A stretch of DNA of 64,000 nucleotides, taken from Phytophthora sp. 'mugwort'. Its lineage: Eukaryota; Oomycota; Peronosporomycetes; Peronosporales; Peronosporaceae. The notes below the pieces were generated by a model, which saw nothing but the letters and a program-made list of their open reading frames with translations, was not told where the DNA came from and did not search any database. Shown here piece by piece: positions 30,540-42,858 of the stretch; positions within the stretch are counted from its first letter, which is position 1; every line of letters starts with the position of its first letter. The stretch is taken from positions 620,001-684,000 of the forward strand of contig JAUCEF010000009.1 of the NCBI GenBank assembly GCA_033558025.1. Reading direction: 5' to 3'. Position numbers and translations under genes: made by a program.

Positions 30540-32550
30540 GCTCAGATCGAGTGGGTGCCAGCACGAGAATGAGATCAGATTTGTGGTTCAGAAGTGCTAC
30601 GCATATGGTGTGGTACACATATTTGCTGAGATCAAGAATAGATAGTTTTGGACCAGCGCCTAATGGGCTGCCCCCAACACCACGCAATTATATTCTCACA
30701 TTTAAACACAATTTTCATGTTAAACTTTGAGAGATGCAGCTTAAGTTTAAACTTACCGTCGGGCTTCGGGTCTTTCGCAGAATGCGAGTATCAGGTACAC
30801 GGCACGCAGATCTGCCAACCGTACAATCGTGAGCCAAGTGGCGAACGAAGTTGACCAGGCGACCCATTTTCCGTTGTGCTCGGGTCCAGCATGATGGTAT
30901 CGTAGTTAGGATGCTCACTGAGCACATGCTACAGTACCCAATTTGTTAAGTACGGCATGCGAATACTTGGGAATCAATTTGTCGTTTCGTTGAGGACTGA
31001 GGGCTTTTTGTTTTTACATAAATGGGGGAGTACAATACAGTCTACCAACAATCCCAGCGTTGCAGAATAGATGGATGCTGTCCTTGAAAAGATGTTGTTA
31101 TATCATAACTGATGCAAAAATTATTACAGAAAATAAATTAACACATGAAGCCAGCCGAAATGCTTAACTTTATGAAATGATATTATTGTTAGTGCTACTT
31201 TTTCGAAGGCCTCTGGTGCGTCGCCGGGGAAGATTAGTGCATGCATGGCCGTTACCACTTCGGACCGTCTCAACGTGTCATCATGTTCCTTGGAACCGGT
31301 ACTTTATTATCAACGGGCATCACGACTTTGGTGGAGTTACCTTCGTTGAACCCGAATTAATGCTCAGCGAACGGGTCGGCGATTTAGAAGGGCACAAGCT
31401 AATTGCCTGGGTACAGTGTAATCGGAGCTTTGTCGACATCGGGATATCTTGCGAATTTGGTACCGTACCGCGCTACCTCTCGTAATGCGAGCAGTGAACA
31501 GAAGGCTTCGTCACTACCTCGCATGCTGTCAACTCCAACGCCAGAACGTGGCGCGTTTAAAGCGAGAACGGGCGCCGGACAAAACCATTTACGCGGTGGC
31601 ATGTTCACCGGAATGTGTAACGGGCGAGGCGGAAACTGCGGCTACGTTTTATCGATAGCAGTCAAGTGGTCGGTTCGAACGCATATCACATCGGATGCCA
31701 AGTGGAGAGTAAGTAATCTGCCTCAATTGTCTCGATTGCTCCTGTATTTATTATAAAAGTATCTGGTATGCGATCATGTCAGCTGTGAACGAGCTGCGTA
31801 CGGTCTTAGCGTTCCTGGTCTAAGCGCCTATGACCTGAAGTTCAAGAGCGTCGTTTTTCCATCCATTGTTACGGAGTTAATAAGCTCGGGTCAAAACGTT
31901 CAGCGTATTGGTGAGGTCGATCTGAGCCCGACAACTGCAATAGGCAGCGCGAGCGTGCGCGGTTGTGGAGACATTTGGGCCGGATGGTGTAACGAGGGAG
32001 CGACGGGGTGTTAATAATACGAAGTGGCTGCTGCACGAACCCGGTGATGGGTAGAAACAGTGTGATTTATGCAACTGTCTGAAAAATCTCTGAACGTTAG
32101 CCCTAATCAATCGAAGTCCATCACGCCTTGCTCGGGAGCCAAATTTGAGGAGTCCACTTTGAAAAATGGAGGGCTGTCGTTGCTCGTTTCCCTATTCAAG
32201 AAAATCCCGTGGTTTAAATTCAGCCCCCTCGCCGCGCGAATATGGGCGCTAGGAAACCAGCGACGGGACACGAAGGCCATGCGGAGACTGGATACGGACG
32301 ACGAGGACAATAAACTTTGAAGCCCCTCTATCGGAGACTGTGGATGGCGCAGCATCAGCGACCATCAGCGTGATTGCTACAGGTACTAGTTTCGACTCGT
32401 GGCTCGTCGCCGCTTGATCGCGCTCGAGAGACGTGTTCCCACGCGTCTCTCGAGCGCTATTAAGCGGCGACGTTTCAGGTTCGTTTACCTCTAACACCCT
32501 CTCTTCATACTAACCACCGATAAGCTGTATGCAGGTGAGACTGCAATGAA
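30540..32550. other. 2 kb of unassigned accessory sequence
   Basis: The best frame is 31177-31485 plus (HDFGGVTFVEPELMLSERVG, GHKLIAWVQCNRSFVDIGI), for which I see no family. A shifted continuation runs to about 31730. A strong hairpin is listed separately at 32406-32471. Nothing else is supported. Confidence 0.3.
32406..32471. repeat. 66-bp near-perfect inverted repeat
   Basis: The left arm starts GTCGCCGCTTGATCGCGCTC and continues GAGAGACG; the right arm (32439-32471) is its complement with three or so differences, leaving a loop of a few bases. Arms are about 30 bp. It lies just before the MULE fossil and may be a foldback element or terminal structure. Confidence 0.7.
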
Positions 32551-32559
32551 ATGAACAGC

Positions 32560-34650
32560 GCGGAGCAAGCGCATTCTAGGAAGGCACAAATGAGACGACG
32601 AGCCATTGCCGCACGTTATTCCAGTAACGCGGTTCGGATACTACAGCAAGCTCCAACGCCACACGCACTACGGGCGGCCTCGCACAGAGGAAGCGGTGAG
32701 AGGCCCAGACAAAAGCCACGCAACGTTGGTGAACTGCCCGGATACGTTAATTCGACTAACTGGCTAAACTGCTTCGCTGAACTGATATTATATTGTGCTA
32801 GTGGTTGCCTCTGTCCAGTTTGACGACTATGACTGGCAAGTATGTGTTACGTTACACTCTCGTGTGCACAACCATCGTCGCAGCGAAGGCATCTACAAGC
32901 GGCACGGACGACTTTGCCTAATGATATGGTTGGTCATGTGAGCCGAATGCTCTCTCATCATAACGCGCGTCGCTCGATTTGGCATATTGTTCGAACAACG
33001 CAGACAGCGAGCTGTCAATGGAAGACGTCTATAATCTCGGGGCACGACTGGTAAGGCAGAACGATTAATCGCCAGCGCTCGAAGAAAGAATTGACATGTA
33101 CTTGCGCGATTTCTGTGGGGATGAAGGAAACACAGCGCGTGTCGTCCAGGACGAGGAAGTACGAGAATACGTGTGTGCTATGTACTGACCTTTTACTGAT
33201 ACTGAAGCTATATATTTTCTTGTCTTCAGCAGTCGGTTGCGATTGGTATTGCCATGCAGTCCTTTCATATGCGACGTCTGCTTGCATCGTTTCCAGAAGT
33301 CGTACTGATCGATGCTACGCATGGGACCCACAACTCGAACTACAAACGCTTTAGATTCATGGTGCATGACGCATTCGCAACGGGCAGCATGTGCAGGTAT
33401 GTATGCCGATGTATGTTCTATATGTCCGACGTTTACCCAGAATTGGTTGCATCCGAATGGTTTCGGATGGATTAATTCGAATTCGGTTGAATTCGGTCTC
33501 ATTCGAACTTTTTTATCTCCAGCAATAAATCTACAAGTATTTTGTGTCTCACAAATGCATTTGTAGCATGGCCTGGTAGCCAATGAACTCTAGGAAACGC
33601 TCCGTGGTGTCTGCGAAGCGTTTAAGCATGCTAATGAGTCGCGGAATCGAATTGAATGTATCGTCATTGACAAGTCGATGTTAGAGATTACCACTTCCAC
33701 GGGCAGTTTCCTTGCTCACGTGTTCTGCTCTGCGAGTGGCACGTAAAGACTTATCTTTCAGAAGAAATCTGCGATTGGTCCAAATACGAGTTTTCCGCGT
33801 TCGAACGGTCCGAATTGGAAAATCTCGTCAACATACTTGTGGATGCGTCATCAGATTCAACATACGAGAGTTTCAAGAAGGAGATGTACGCCCCAATTCA
33901 GTCTGAAACGTGTCGAGAAAAATGAGAATCCAGAAAAATGGAAATCAACATGAATTGGGACAATTGCCGCGATATATGGGCCATGTTTGAGCGTTCCGAT
34001 AACGTCCCACATCTCGGCAACACGACCAATAACAGGTTGAAGTCAAGCCGGGCGAAACTGAAGCGAGAGGTAAAACGACACATGCATCGCGATGAAAGCA
34101 TTGTTCACTATCAGCGCCGTGTCGAGCAAGACTGGAACCGCAAGTTGAGAGAAATATCTGTGGTGACGATAGTTGGCGTAGCAAAAGAGTTGCAGCAACT
34201 TGCTCAGCTTCTGTCGAAACACGCATTCGATCTTGTCCGGGAGCCCTACGACGCTTCAACGAAGTACCAGTTATAAGACATACTGCTGTCCTACATTTGA
34301 AGGTGGTACAGTACGTGCCCTCTGCACCTATGATAAAACCACGACTGCAGACGATGATGTTCGTGTCAAGTACACGGTGAACTTGAGATTGTGGAGGTGC
34401 CGCTGTATGTTTATGGCAACACATTTACTACCGTGGCGTCATCTTATCTACGTCTGGCATGATATCGCGTTGACACCTGCCGTTCCACCAAATCTTCACC
34501 CCCGTTGGCTGCTCAGTGATATGCGGCGTATACATGACACGCCTGTACTGTTGCCAGACGATCATGACACATTGGAATCACCAGACGAAGAAGAGCCTCA
34601 GATACACCGCTCACATCTGTGGGTAAGCTCAACACGCTGCGGTGTACCAT
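32560..34650 (+). pseudogene. MULE-type transposase pseudogene
   Basis: Pieces in order: DDMVGHVSRMLSHHNARRSI-like region near 32930 in mixed frames, ERIDMYLRDFCGD, then FHMRRLLASFPEVVLIDATHGT (around 33260-33330), which contains the first catalytic Asp of MULE DDE domains. Then FMVHDAFATG, NWDNCRDIWAMFERSDNVPH with HLGNTTNNRLKSSRAKLKRE (33950-34060), and PYDASTKYQLL. A degenerate SWIM finger follows (LWRCRCMFMATHLLPWRHL). Several frameshifts and an unrelated GAATTCGG-rich patch near 33470-33510 break it. Dead element. Confidence 0.6.
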
Positions 34651-34980
34651 GATGGAGATTTGCGAGATTGTGGAAGAGTTAGGATCACGGGCGTTCCTCG
34701 AGGTGTTGACTTCTGCGAGGATACGAAAGCTGTGATCAAGAGCAGCAGACAGCCGCGCCTGAACACGTTGCCGATCAACTCAATCCAATTTTGTACCAAG
34801 GATCCTTCCAAAACAGTAGCAGTTTCGACCGAGTCCACCGATACTCCGACAGAATTGACCGAATCTACGAGCCAAGACACCCGAGTCTGGTTTCGAATCT
34901 CCCGAGCTAAAACCTTCGCGCGACTAGGGCGCATTTCTCCCCCTTTAAGCGGGGTTTCATATTACGGTGCAATATCCTGT

Positions 34981-35011
34981 GCTAAAAGGGCGCGTAATGC
35001 GCCCTTTTAGC
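34981..35011. repeat. Left bounding hairpin, GCTAAAAGGGCGC arms
   Basis: Perfect 13-bp arms (GCTAAAAGGGCGC and its complement) around loop GTAAT. The same arms, 12 bp, recur at 41081-41109. Confidence 0.85.
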
Positions 35012-35215
35012 CTTTTCCCGCTATTCAGCATTTCATATTGTTTATACCAATCCGAGGGGTTCACTTACCGAAGGGGTGGGACTAGTCGGCAGAAGTCACA
35101 ATCTGCGTCCCTGCCATGAACTGGGCGTTTGTGGCCATAGGTTGTATGGTACCAAAAATAAGATATATGCTCTTGAAATGGACACTACCAGACAATTATA
35201 CAAAAGCCAAGACAG

Positions 35216-37255
35216 ATGCGTACAACTTTTACGGATGACGAAGCCAAAGCCCTTGTACATATTGCTTTGTAGTTCGAGAATGCAGGGATTCGTATCACCT
35301 GGGCCTATATAGCTCGCCCAAAGAGGACAAAGCGCACAGCGGGCGAGATCCAGCGCCGTCTGGGTAGCCTTAAGCGGACTTACGGGAGGACCATAAGCGA
35401 CTTTCCTTTCATCCTCTTTGGTGGCCCCCGTCAATGATGGCTCCGCGACGCATCTCAATCTCTGCCCGCAGTTGGCGTCGATGACGCACATGGGTGTGTA
35501 TGCCAAGCAGCCGTCGCCGGGCGTGGTGAGCTGCCCATAATGTTCGTGCTGGCGGACGAGGTGCAAGGACTGCAGGTACGACGAGTTGTTGCCGGGCCGA
35601 GCGTAGTGAGTGTGACGCTGATGCGGCGTGTGTGTTTGTTTGATATTTGTGTTGCATGTGTTACAACTCCTTCTCGTCCTGTTGTCGGTGTTGTTGGCGG
35701 GTCCTGCGGCAGTTGCCGCGCGTAGTGCGTCGTTGTTGAATTCACAGGAGGCGGAATATGCGCTGGCGTGCATTTTTGGAAGTATCCGTGCTGAGGATAT
35801 TCGGCAACGATCCGAAACGAACGCAGGATAATGCGGGTGAAGTTCTGCCGGTGTTTGTGGCTAGGTTGATCGAGGGATTTGGACAAGTTCTTGAGTCCGA
35901 CGCTTTCCTAGATGTGGGAGCCGGTATCGGAAACATCATTGCGAAAGTGGCATTGATGACACCAGCTTTACGTTGGCTCGGTGTAGAAGTCCGGCGTGAC
36001 TGTGTTTGCTTGGACGTGCGTGTACACTATAATACTTGTCCTTTCCAGAAACTTGTCCATTCCGACAAGTCACATTTAACCAACCAGCTGTCCATATTTG
36101 AGGTGTGCACTGTACCATGTAACCACTTGTCCATTCTGACAAGAGTACAAGGGTTTAAGTGATGTATGTGTCCATTCCGACACAGATATTGCGACCACCG
36201 ACCACCATTCATAAGCTCGAAACTCGTGTAGAGAGCGCAAAATTCAAGATCGAAACTGAAACAAGAAAGCGGACGATTGAATGGGTCATGAGTGCGTGAA
36301 GGAGCTATCATCTGATGTTATTAGCGGTTTCAATTACATTTTCCGGAATAACGCAGACGGCGAGACCAGCACATCCACGTCCAACTGAGATGCTGCCATG
36401 GCAACGGAAGTCGCAATTCAGCTGAAGACTATGCACTTGATCGACCAAGAGGTCGGTGAGTTGGAGAAGAGGAAGATGATGTTGTTAATAGGCTGTTCGC
36501 ACAGATGGATTTGGTCGCTAACGCGGCATGCATGTTGGAACGTACAACAGCCGACGCGGCCTACGTGGGCGCCGACTTCGGGGGACGTGATGGTATGTCG
36601 CGCGACTCGACGATGTAGCTGCTTCACAATAATACACCATCGACAGTTAAAGTGTGTGATAGGCTTTGCTTGCAGAGTAAGGACCAAATATGCATACCTA
36701 AGAGAGGGGGAGAGGGCCTACCTCTATACACGGCACGCGGGTCCGTGTGTAGGGTGAAAGTTTGCGGAATAACATTCCAAAATATCCTCAGATCGCAGAT
36801 ACCGGTAATATGTCGTGCATATTGTTTTTTGGCGTTTTTGCATTTGTCGACTGAGTGTGCAGATGGGTGTCGGATCGGACAAGTATTATAACGGTATGGA
36901 AAATCACATGCAGCAACATCCACGACTTGCGAACGTTTGGCTTCAGCGAGCAGACGTGCGAGATGCAGCTATTTCAAGCCGTCTACGATTGTGTGATGCT
37001 ACATTGACATCTTCCTTTTTGAGGAAGACGCCAAACTAGTCATTAGTCGAGAGTTAAGTGCCCTACCACGGACACGAGTAGTCGCAGCAATATCCCAACT
37101 TTGCCCCCGACATCGCTCGACATGCTTACAACGGGTTTTGCAAACGCTGGATGCTGGTGAGGACGTTAAAGGTTTTCTGCAGCTGGAAGTCTGTGCTGCA
37201 CCCCGTCTACTTTACCACGCGAAAACTATGTAGCCATTTTCTATTTCGTCGATAA
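35216..37255 (+). pseudogene. SANT domain plus DOT1-like methyltransferase gene, disrupted
   Basis: From the ATG at 35216 the sequence reads MRTTFTDDEAKALVHIAL, a TAG, FENAGIRITWAYIARPKRTK, EIQRRLGSLKRTYGRTISDF: a Myb/SANT-like domain. After a probable intron or linker (VNDGSATHLNLCPQLASMTH) comes DNAGEVLPVFVARLIEGFGQ, then FLDVGAGIGNIIAKVALMTP and LGVEVRRD. This is motif I of DOT1-type class I SAM-dependent methyltransferases, with the acidic/Gly loop that binds AdoMet. After an apparent long intron (about 36020-36860) come ADVRDAAISSR, LFEEDAKLVISRELSALPRT, CPRHRSTC, and CSWKSVLHPVYFTTRKLC, ending at 37255. DOT1 methylates H3K79. The early stop and at least two frame breaks suggest it is dead here. 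It converges on the piggyBac gene. Confidence 0.6.
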
Positions 37256-37642
37256 TATACCCGGTTGCAGTGTGATAAGCAAAAGGTTTGCGACCGACAC
37301 CGCGTTGACCGTGAAGTGGCCATTGTCACGCTCACTGTCCGTGTATTGTTCGCGATCTTGGGTACTGATTGTATGGATGCTTTGTACTAGGTGAAGTTAG
37401 TGGTCGCCAAGCCCACGAGCAGTCATACACGGCTACAATTGAATCATTCGCGCTGCTGAACACTGAGGAACTTCACCAATACAAGTCCTAGCTTCATCTG
37501 CCGCAGTATCTTCAGCTGGGCAAGCTTGGAGTGACGCTCATTACCCTTGTCTTTAAATAGCTGATTAGAATAGTAGAATAGATGGAACTTGTCCCAGCAC
37601 GTTGACGTAGTTGCCGGACACATTCAAGGCTTGGCAGGCTGA

Positions 37643-40540
37643 TCATGGACGACACGACGCAAGCACACACCGTGCGTGTGTGGTGTAGCAATAATTTGTG
37701 ACCCCCGTCGGGTATCTGCCCTCCCATCTACACGCAATACAGCGGCGGCGCTTTCGGTGTCTGTCCGCATGCATTTGCCTGGGCGAGACCGACGGACATG
37801 CAGCTGTTAGGATAAGCTTTTTGGCGGCAGGTTGCTGATGTGATGGTGTATCTCGCCCTTCGACGTCTTCCTCTGGCAGATTTCCATTGAACAGCATGCG
37901 GCCCTCACTCGGTGCGTTTGCCCATTGCCCATTGATGATTTCGTCGACAATCTCCACGACGAATTGGCGGGGGGATCACGCGTTCTTGAGGTCGATTTGA
38001 CGAGCCGCCGCGTCAAGTATGCGTTAGATCGAGCAACGTCAATCAGCGTCAAAACTAGATTTTTGTGCCGGCGCTTGTATGAGTGACCATCTGCCGTCGA
38101 AAACCTTCCTCTTATTTGATCGAGCCTATCCACACCTATCATATGGCATTGTACTGAGTAACACACACACAAGCGCTGGGAAAGTATGGTGGGCGCTGCC
38201 AGCGAGCCGTGTTACTGAGGTAACTTTAGTGGAGTCTGCATTCGATATCAAGTTGACAACATTACTGTCCCACCACGATGCCGCCAGCACTGTGATCGCG
38301 TGATACAGCTTGCCGATAGTCTCCACGGCTGCATTCGTCATTCGGCATTATTAATATGGTCAGGGAAGTGCTTGCAATGTTCCCCGATCGTGCCTCGCCT
38401 CGCCTATAGCTCTTTTAGACGTAGTTTCTAAAGTAGTTGGACGGACGTGTAGTAGTAGTCCATATTCACAATTCTGTTCGTGCCACATAGTGGGCGCGTC
38501 ACCTCCAGCACGTGCTGTCTAATCTTTGAGACCTCTTCAAGCTCTTCAAGTAGATGTTGTGCTTCAGCTTGGCCAAGAACACCGTCCAGACGATCTCGAA
38601 TATCACTCCGGTTGCAATAAAGCTTATAGTTCAGTGCTAACCAAGTCGAAGAGCAGCACAGCATATAGAGGCGGAAATAGTACTTTCCCGTCGGCTTTGT
38701 GGGGTTGTACACGATCATTCGGCGCCCTTTGGGCGAGCGACACTCAATACTTGCTTCGTCAAGAGCAACATCACGCCCCACATGGACAAACTGACCTCCG
38801 GTGATTTTAAGGAGGTTCAGCAAAGGTCGAATTCGAGCGGCCGTATCTTGTTGTAGGGAGGTGGGATCTGCATTGAAACTCAGACTCGGGCACTTTTTGC
38901 GGGGCAACTTGAATCTATACAGTGTAATGACTGCGTCAAGCGATGTCGTAACTCCTTCAAAGATGCGATCTTCTTCTTGAAGACCCCAATAGTTGGCATA
39001 CTCTCCCTTATCGTTTACAGCCATGTAGAAATGAATACCCCGGAAAGCCATCAGCTCATTGACGGTAAATCATGGCCCAGTGCGAATCTCGTGCAGTACA
39101 GCGTACTGTTCGTCTCATGAACGACCTGACGCAAAAATGCAGGGGGATATACGCCAAGAAGCTTGAGCTAGCACTGTGCTCAAAACTGTGCTTGCACTCG
39201 GCGTACATAGGTTTTCGTCGGGCTGTCGGTATGCTAGAACAAAATGACGGCGCTTCTGCTTCACCCGACGGGTTGAACCGCATGTTTCGAATTGCTTCGA
39301 ATTCAGCTAGGCTAGGGGGAAGTAACTCGCCCGGACCAAAGGCCTCAGGTTCTGCGGTTTCTTCGAGATCAAGATCGTCTTCTTCGATGGCTAATTCACC
39401 CGTTGCGTCAGACTCCACCAGTACACGCCAATCGGGATTTTTCACTCGAATCAATTCAAGGTATTTCTTGATGCCGAGCTGAATCTTGCCAACACTGTCA
39501 TGTTCAACTGCGTTCTGAAATTGGCTGTCAAGCTACGGATCTGGAACTATATTGCGCTCTTCCTTTCTTCACGTGACGATATACACGGCCGATAATACTG
39601 CCTTGTAGACTTTTGCTTTTATCCATGATTCACTATCGGGTGAAAACGCGACAAGTTTATCCACATAGACATTCTGCAGCAATACTGGCGGTGGCGAGCG
39701 CAATATCGTCAAATCCGTTCCCCGGTCTCCCAACCGTGTTGCGCTTCGCTGTGGTGTGTTAAACCCCCCCTCTTGGTAGCTGCATCGTGCCCGCTATCAA
39801 CACCGTTGACACCCGACACACCAATAGATCTGCCATCACCAACGCCTGCCGCAGCAGCAACTCTGGACGCTCTTGCACCTCGTCCGCCAGCACGACCGCC
39901 ACGTGCAGCGTGCGCACCGAGTTCCCCATGACCCGCAAGCCTATTTCCGCTACCAAGACGAGAAGGAGCAGCACCAGGAGCAGCAGCTGGAGGAGCAATA
40001 CCTACATCAGCACCTGCAGCAGCGACACCAATACCAATCCATACGCAGCTGTCAACTAGATGAAAACCTACACACACGAATAATACTCCCGAGTGTACCG
40101 GATCCAGCGTAACCCTTGAGACCTATGGCGTCTTCGAAGCTGACGTCGATACCCCATTCATTTTCACTGTTGTGCTGGAGGTACCGTAGACGGCTAGCTC
40201 ACCAAGCAATCTCTTCCTTATTGTCCAGCGTGGTTACATCCGGGTCGTCTTGCCTTTTTTCCAACCTGCTTTTGCAAGTTTTCTCCATGCTTCTTTGAAG
40301 GCGACAACCCCACCAAAACTGCTCGCTGCAGGGTCAGAAAGATGCTCATCAGAGGATCGAGTCTGGCGGCGGCACTTCGTCCGAGTTGCTGGCTGATGTT
40401 CCTGCTTCCGCTTCTTTCCGCATGCAATCCGTTCCATCATTTCCGTCTTTCTTGAGAGTGAGGGGAATGCGGATGGAGGGCTGAACCATGTCGTCGATTC
40501 GTAAATTGTCTGAAGGTTTCTTGACGATGGCATCATTCAT
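37643..40540 (-). pseudogene. piggyBac-type transposase 2
   Basis: Minus strand, N- to C-terminal: MNDAIVKKPSDNLRIDD (40540), AFKEAWRKLAKAGWKKGK (N-terminal piggyBac repeat-type region), then SLAEFEAIRNMRFNPSG (39.3 kb), GIHFYMAVNDKGEYANYWG, GGQFVHVGRDVALDEASIE with the first Asp, CRSPKGRRMIVYNPTKPTGK, YYFRLYMLCCSSTWLALNY, NIVNMDYYYTSVQLL-like region with the second Asp, a TAG, ASWWDSNVVNLISNADST with the third Asp, GVDRLDQIRGRFSTADGHSY, LTLIDVARSNAYLTRRL. It ends in a Cys-rich zinc region (RCIACRWEGRYPTGVTNYC). All three catalytic Asp are readable, but there are at least three stops or frameshifts. It is tail-to-tail with the DOT1-like gene. Confidence 0.75.
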
Positions 40541-41080
40541 ATTTTATGCGTATGGAAGTATATAATACATCGTTTTGTGGATTGAGCCGAAAATTTGGGA
40601 GCAAGTTCTTGGCGGCCAATTTTAGCATACTTTATTTCATATTCGTATACAAAAATTAAGACAGATACGTGCGTTGGGGGACAGTTTGTGTGAAAGATTT
40701 CAGCGGCAAATCCGATCATACATCAGCTTGTATTTGCATACGATTTGTAAGATAGATGCATGCTTGAAGAGGCTGTGCTTGGCGGGAAGATGCACTTCTT
40801 GCAATGAGGCCTCCACAGCGTGACCAGTGGCTTACCCATATATGTTTACATTCCTCTCACCGCTCTAACGACTATATCACACGTTTATTTGCACCTGGCA
40901 ACTACAAGCGCTATAGTCACTTCGCTAGCTGTCTTGAATTCCCAAACTCGCCCGAACCGAGCATCATCATTCAGCCGACGCGTCCTGTCTTCCGCGTAGC
41001 TTCCGTTTATTTTGTCCAAATAGAGAGGCTTTCAACGATGCGACGGTCGACACTCTTATTTTAGCCAATGGAAAGTGGAA

Positions 41081-41202
41081 CTAAAAGGGCGCATTATGCG
41101 CCCTTTTAGAGGGGATTGGCTGCCTTAGAATGCATCCTATGAGATTGGTAAGCGACATCCGTCTCTATCGTAGGCTTAAAAGGCGCGTGTTGCGCCTATT
41201 AG
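41081..41202. repeat. Right bounding hairpin and a diverged relative
   Basis: CTAAAAGGGCGC / loop ATTAT / GCGCCCTTTTAG at 41081-41109 repeats the left hairpin's arms exactly. A weaker relative at about 41175-41202 (TAAAAGGCGC / GTGTT / GCGCCTATTA) has the same 5-base loop size. Distance between the two strong hairpins is 6.07 kb. Confidence 0.8.
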
Positions 41203-41508
41203 TTTGAATTGACTAGGTTTAGTATACTATAGGTTTTCTATCTGCGTCGCGAAAGGATTAAGATCAAATCCGTCGAGTTGGCGGCCGAATCGACCGAACC
41301 TCTAGTAGGCACACCGGGGTTGAGGACGGTCTGTTAGGATTCGACTTGACAGACTATGGTGGGGATATGAGCACGAACCCTCCTTCCAAATTGCAACCAC
41401 AACAAAGCGAAGCGGTCGCCCGAAAAATGATTCGAAGAAAGTAATCTAATAAAACAAGCTCGGATACTTGCGACCAAAAAGCGTGCTTATGGAGAGAGGC
41501 CTGTCAAT

Positions 41509-42369
41509 TTGGTAGAGATCACGGATATATTTGATACTAGTACCGTCTCGCTTGGAGGCTGCGGGTCATACTTGCGGAAATTTCAGAATACGCCAGCTAA
41601 CAGCAGACTTAAACCTACTGTCAAAAAGCGATTCGCGAATTTTGTGGCCCTCGCTCCATTGACCAAATATTGTCTCCTAGCCTTCTCGAAAACTTTCGTG
41701 TCATGGCAAACCGATGACCGATGTTCCGAAAAATAGAAGAAAGAATGGGATAGACCACTCCTGTCTTCCGAGGTTGCACATACGCTGAAGAAACAACAGT
41801 ACTCTGTTGATATGCTTTTAGCAATGCGAAAATGGCATGAAGCGACTCAGAAGTTCGTGGACATTGAGGCGTGTGTTTCATGGCTGGATCAGAAGCCACA
41901 CAAATTATTCGTTCCTGCTTCAAGCACACTTCAGGATTACGACACCGCGCATGGTATGGATACACGACTTGAGCACGTCAACGTTTTCCATCGCAGAGGC
42001 GTTACGGAGGTAAGAAATAGCTCGATGACGAGTGCATGATGAGATCCATCCGCTTTATAGCCAAGGCAATAAGGTTCAAAGTTCCCTGTGTACGCGACAT
42101 CCATCCCAGACCCTTTCCGTGCACACTGTGATGCGGTCACGGAGCACATTTCAGCGCTTATGTCGCCGTTTATTCGACCTGGCATGAAGTTACAATGGAC
42201 TACACTGGAGAGCATGGAGCAGTACAATGTATACAACTGCGGATCCTTCACCTTGATGGCGTTGGAAAATCATTTGCGCAACATCGATCCAGCACCCTAC
42301 AACAACAAGATCGCAGCAACTTTTTCAGTTACTGGTATATGGTGCATCCACGGTTTGACTAATAGTTGA
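41509..42369 (+). pseudogene. Ulp1-like (C48) cysteine protease fragment, probably from a transposon
   Basis: A helical lead (MRKWHEATQKFVDIEACVSW) and DTRLEHVNVFHRRG are followed, in a second frame, by DPFRAHCDAVTEHISALMSP and EQYNVYNCGSFTLMALENHL. The NCGSFTLMALE block fits the catalytic Cys box of SUMO-protease-like C48 peptidases (Q...NCG.F). The His/Asp part is not clear. Such domains ride on MULE- and other DNA elements. Broken by at least one frameshift; no complete ORF. Confidence 0.4.
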
Positions 42370-42858
42370 CCAGCATTAATCTACAAATACATGTTGTCAA
42401 ATTGGATCAACAACTGCTCTTTTACTCGTCCCTATGTACTCCATGCCGTACGACTCAAGTAGTTCAGGGGATGACCCTGCTCGATCTCCAGCACACCAAA
42501 CACAACGATAATGAAGATTTCTGTATCAGAATACTTCTATCTGTGAGCAAACACAACACCTTTCCTATCGGGATACGGCCTCACCAATTGAATCCAAAAG
42601 TGACGTCTTCAAAATTCAGAAATATTGGAAATTGGCGATCAACATTCACATAGGTCATATTGGTTGTGTATACAATGTTGGTGTCGAGTCGATGGACCCC
42701 GGATAGCTGCCGTGAAGTATAGAGCAATCATGCGATAGAGAAAGAGGGTGGACCGCCGCACGTTTTGTCATCGCTTCTCTGGGGTTCCCGTAGGAGACCG
42801 TAAGAACCAGTTGACACTTCAGCTCGCGACCAACACGAGCTGCTATCTCATTCTGCAG

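Noticed and set aside
35758..36162. Free-standing bacterial-type small methyltransferase
   Set aside because: The segment has only motif I; its continuation (LFEEDAKLVISRELS, CSWKSVLHPVYF) lies beyond an apparent intron and the upstream SANT part is in line with it, so it is an internal exon of the DOT1-like gene.
39709..40112. Overlapping long frames on both strands between the piggyBac N-terminal and middle parts
   Set aside because: Low-complexity Gln/Ser/Ala-rich sequence open in several frames by composition. It most likely belongs to the broken piggyBac gene; no separate gene is supported.
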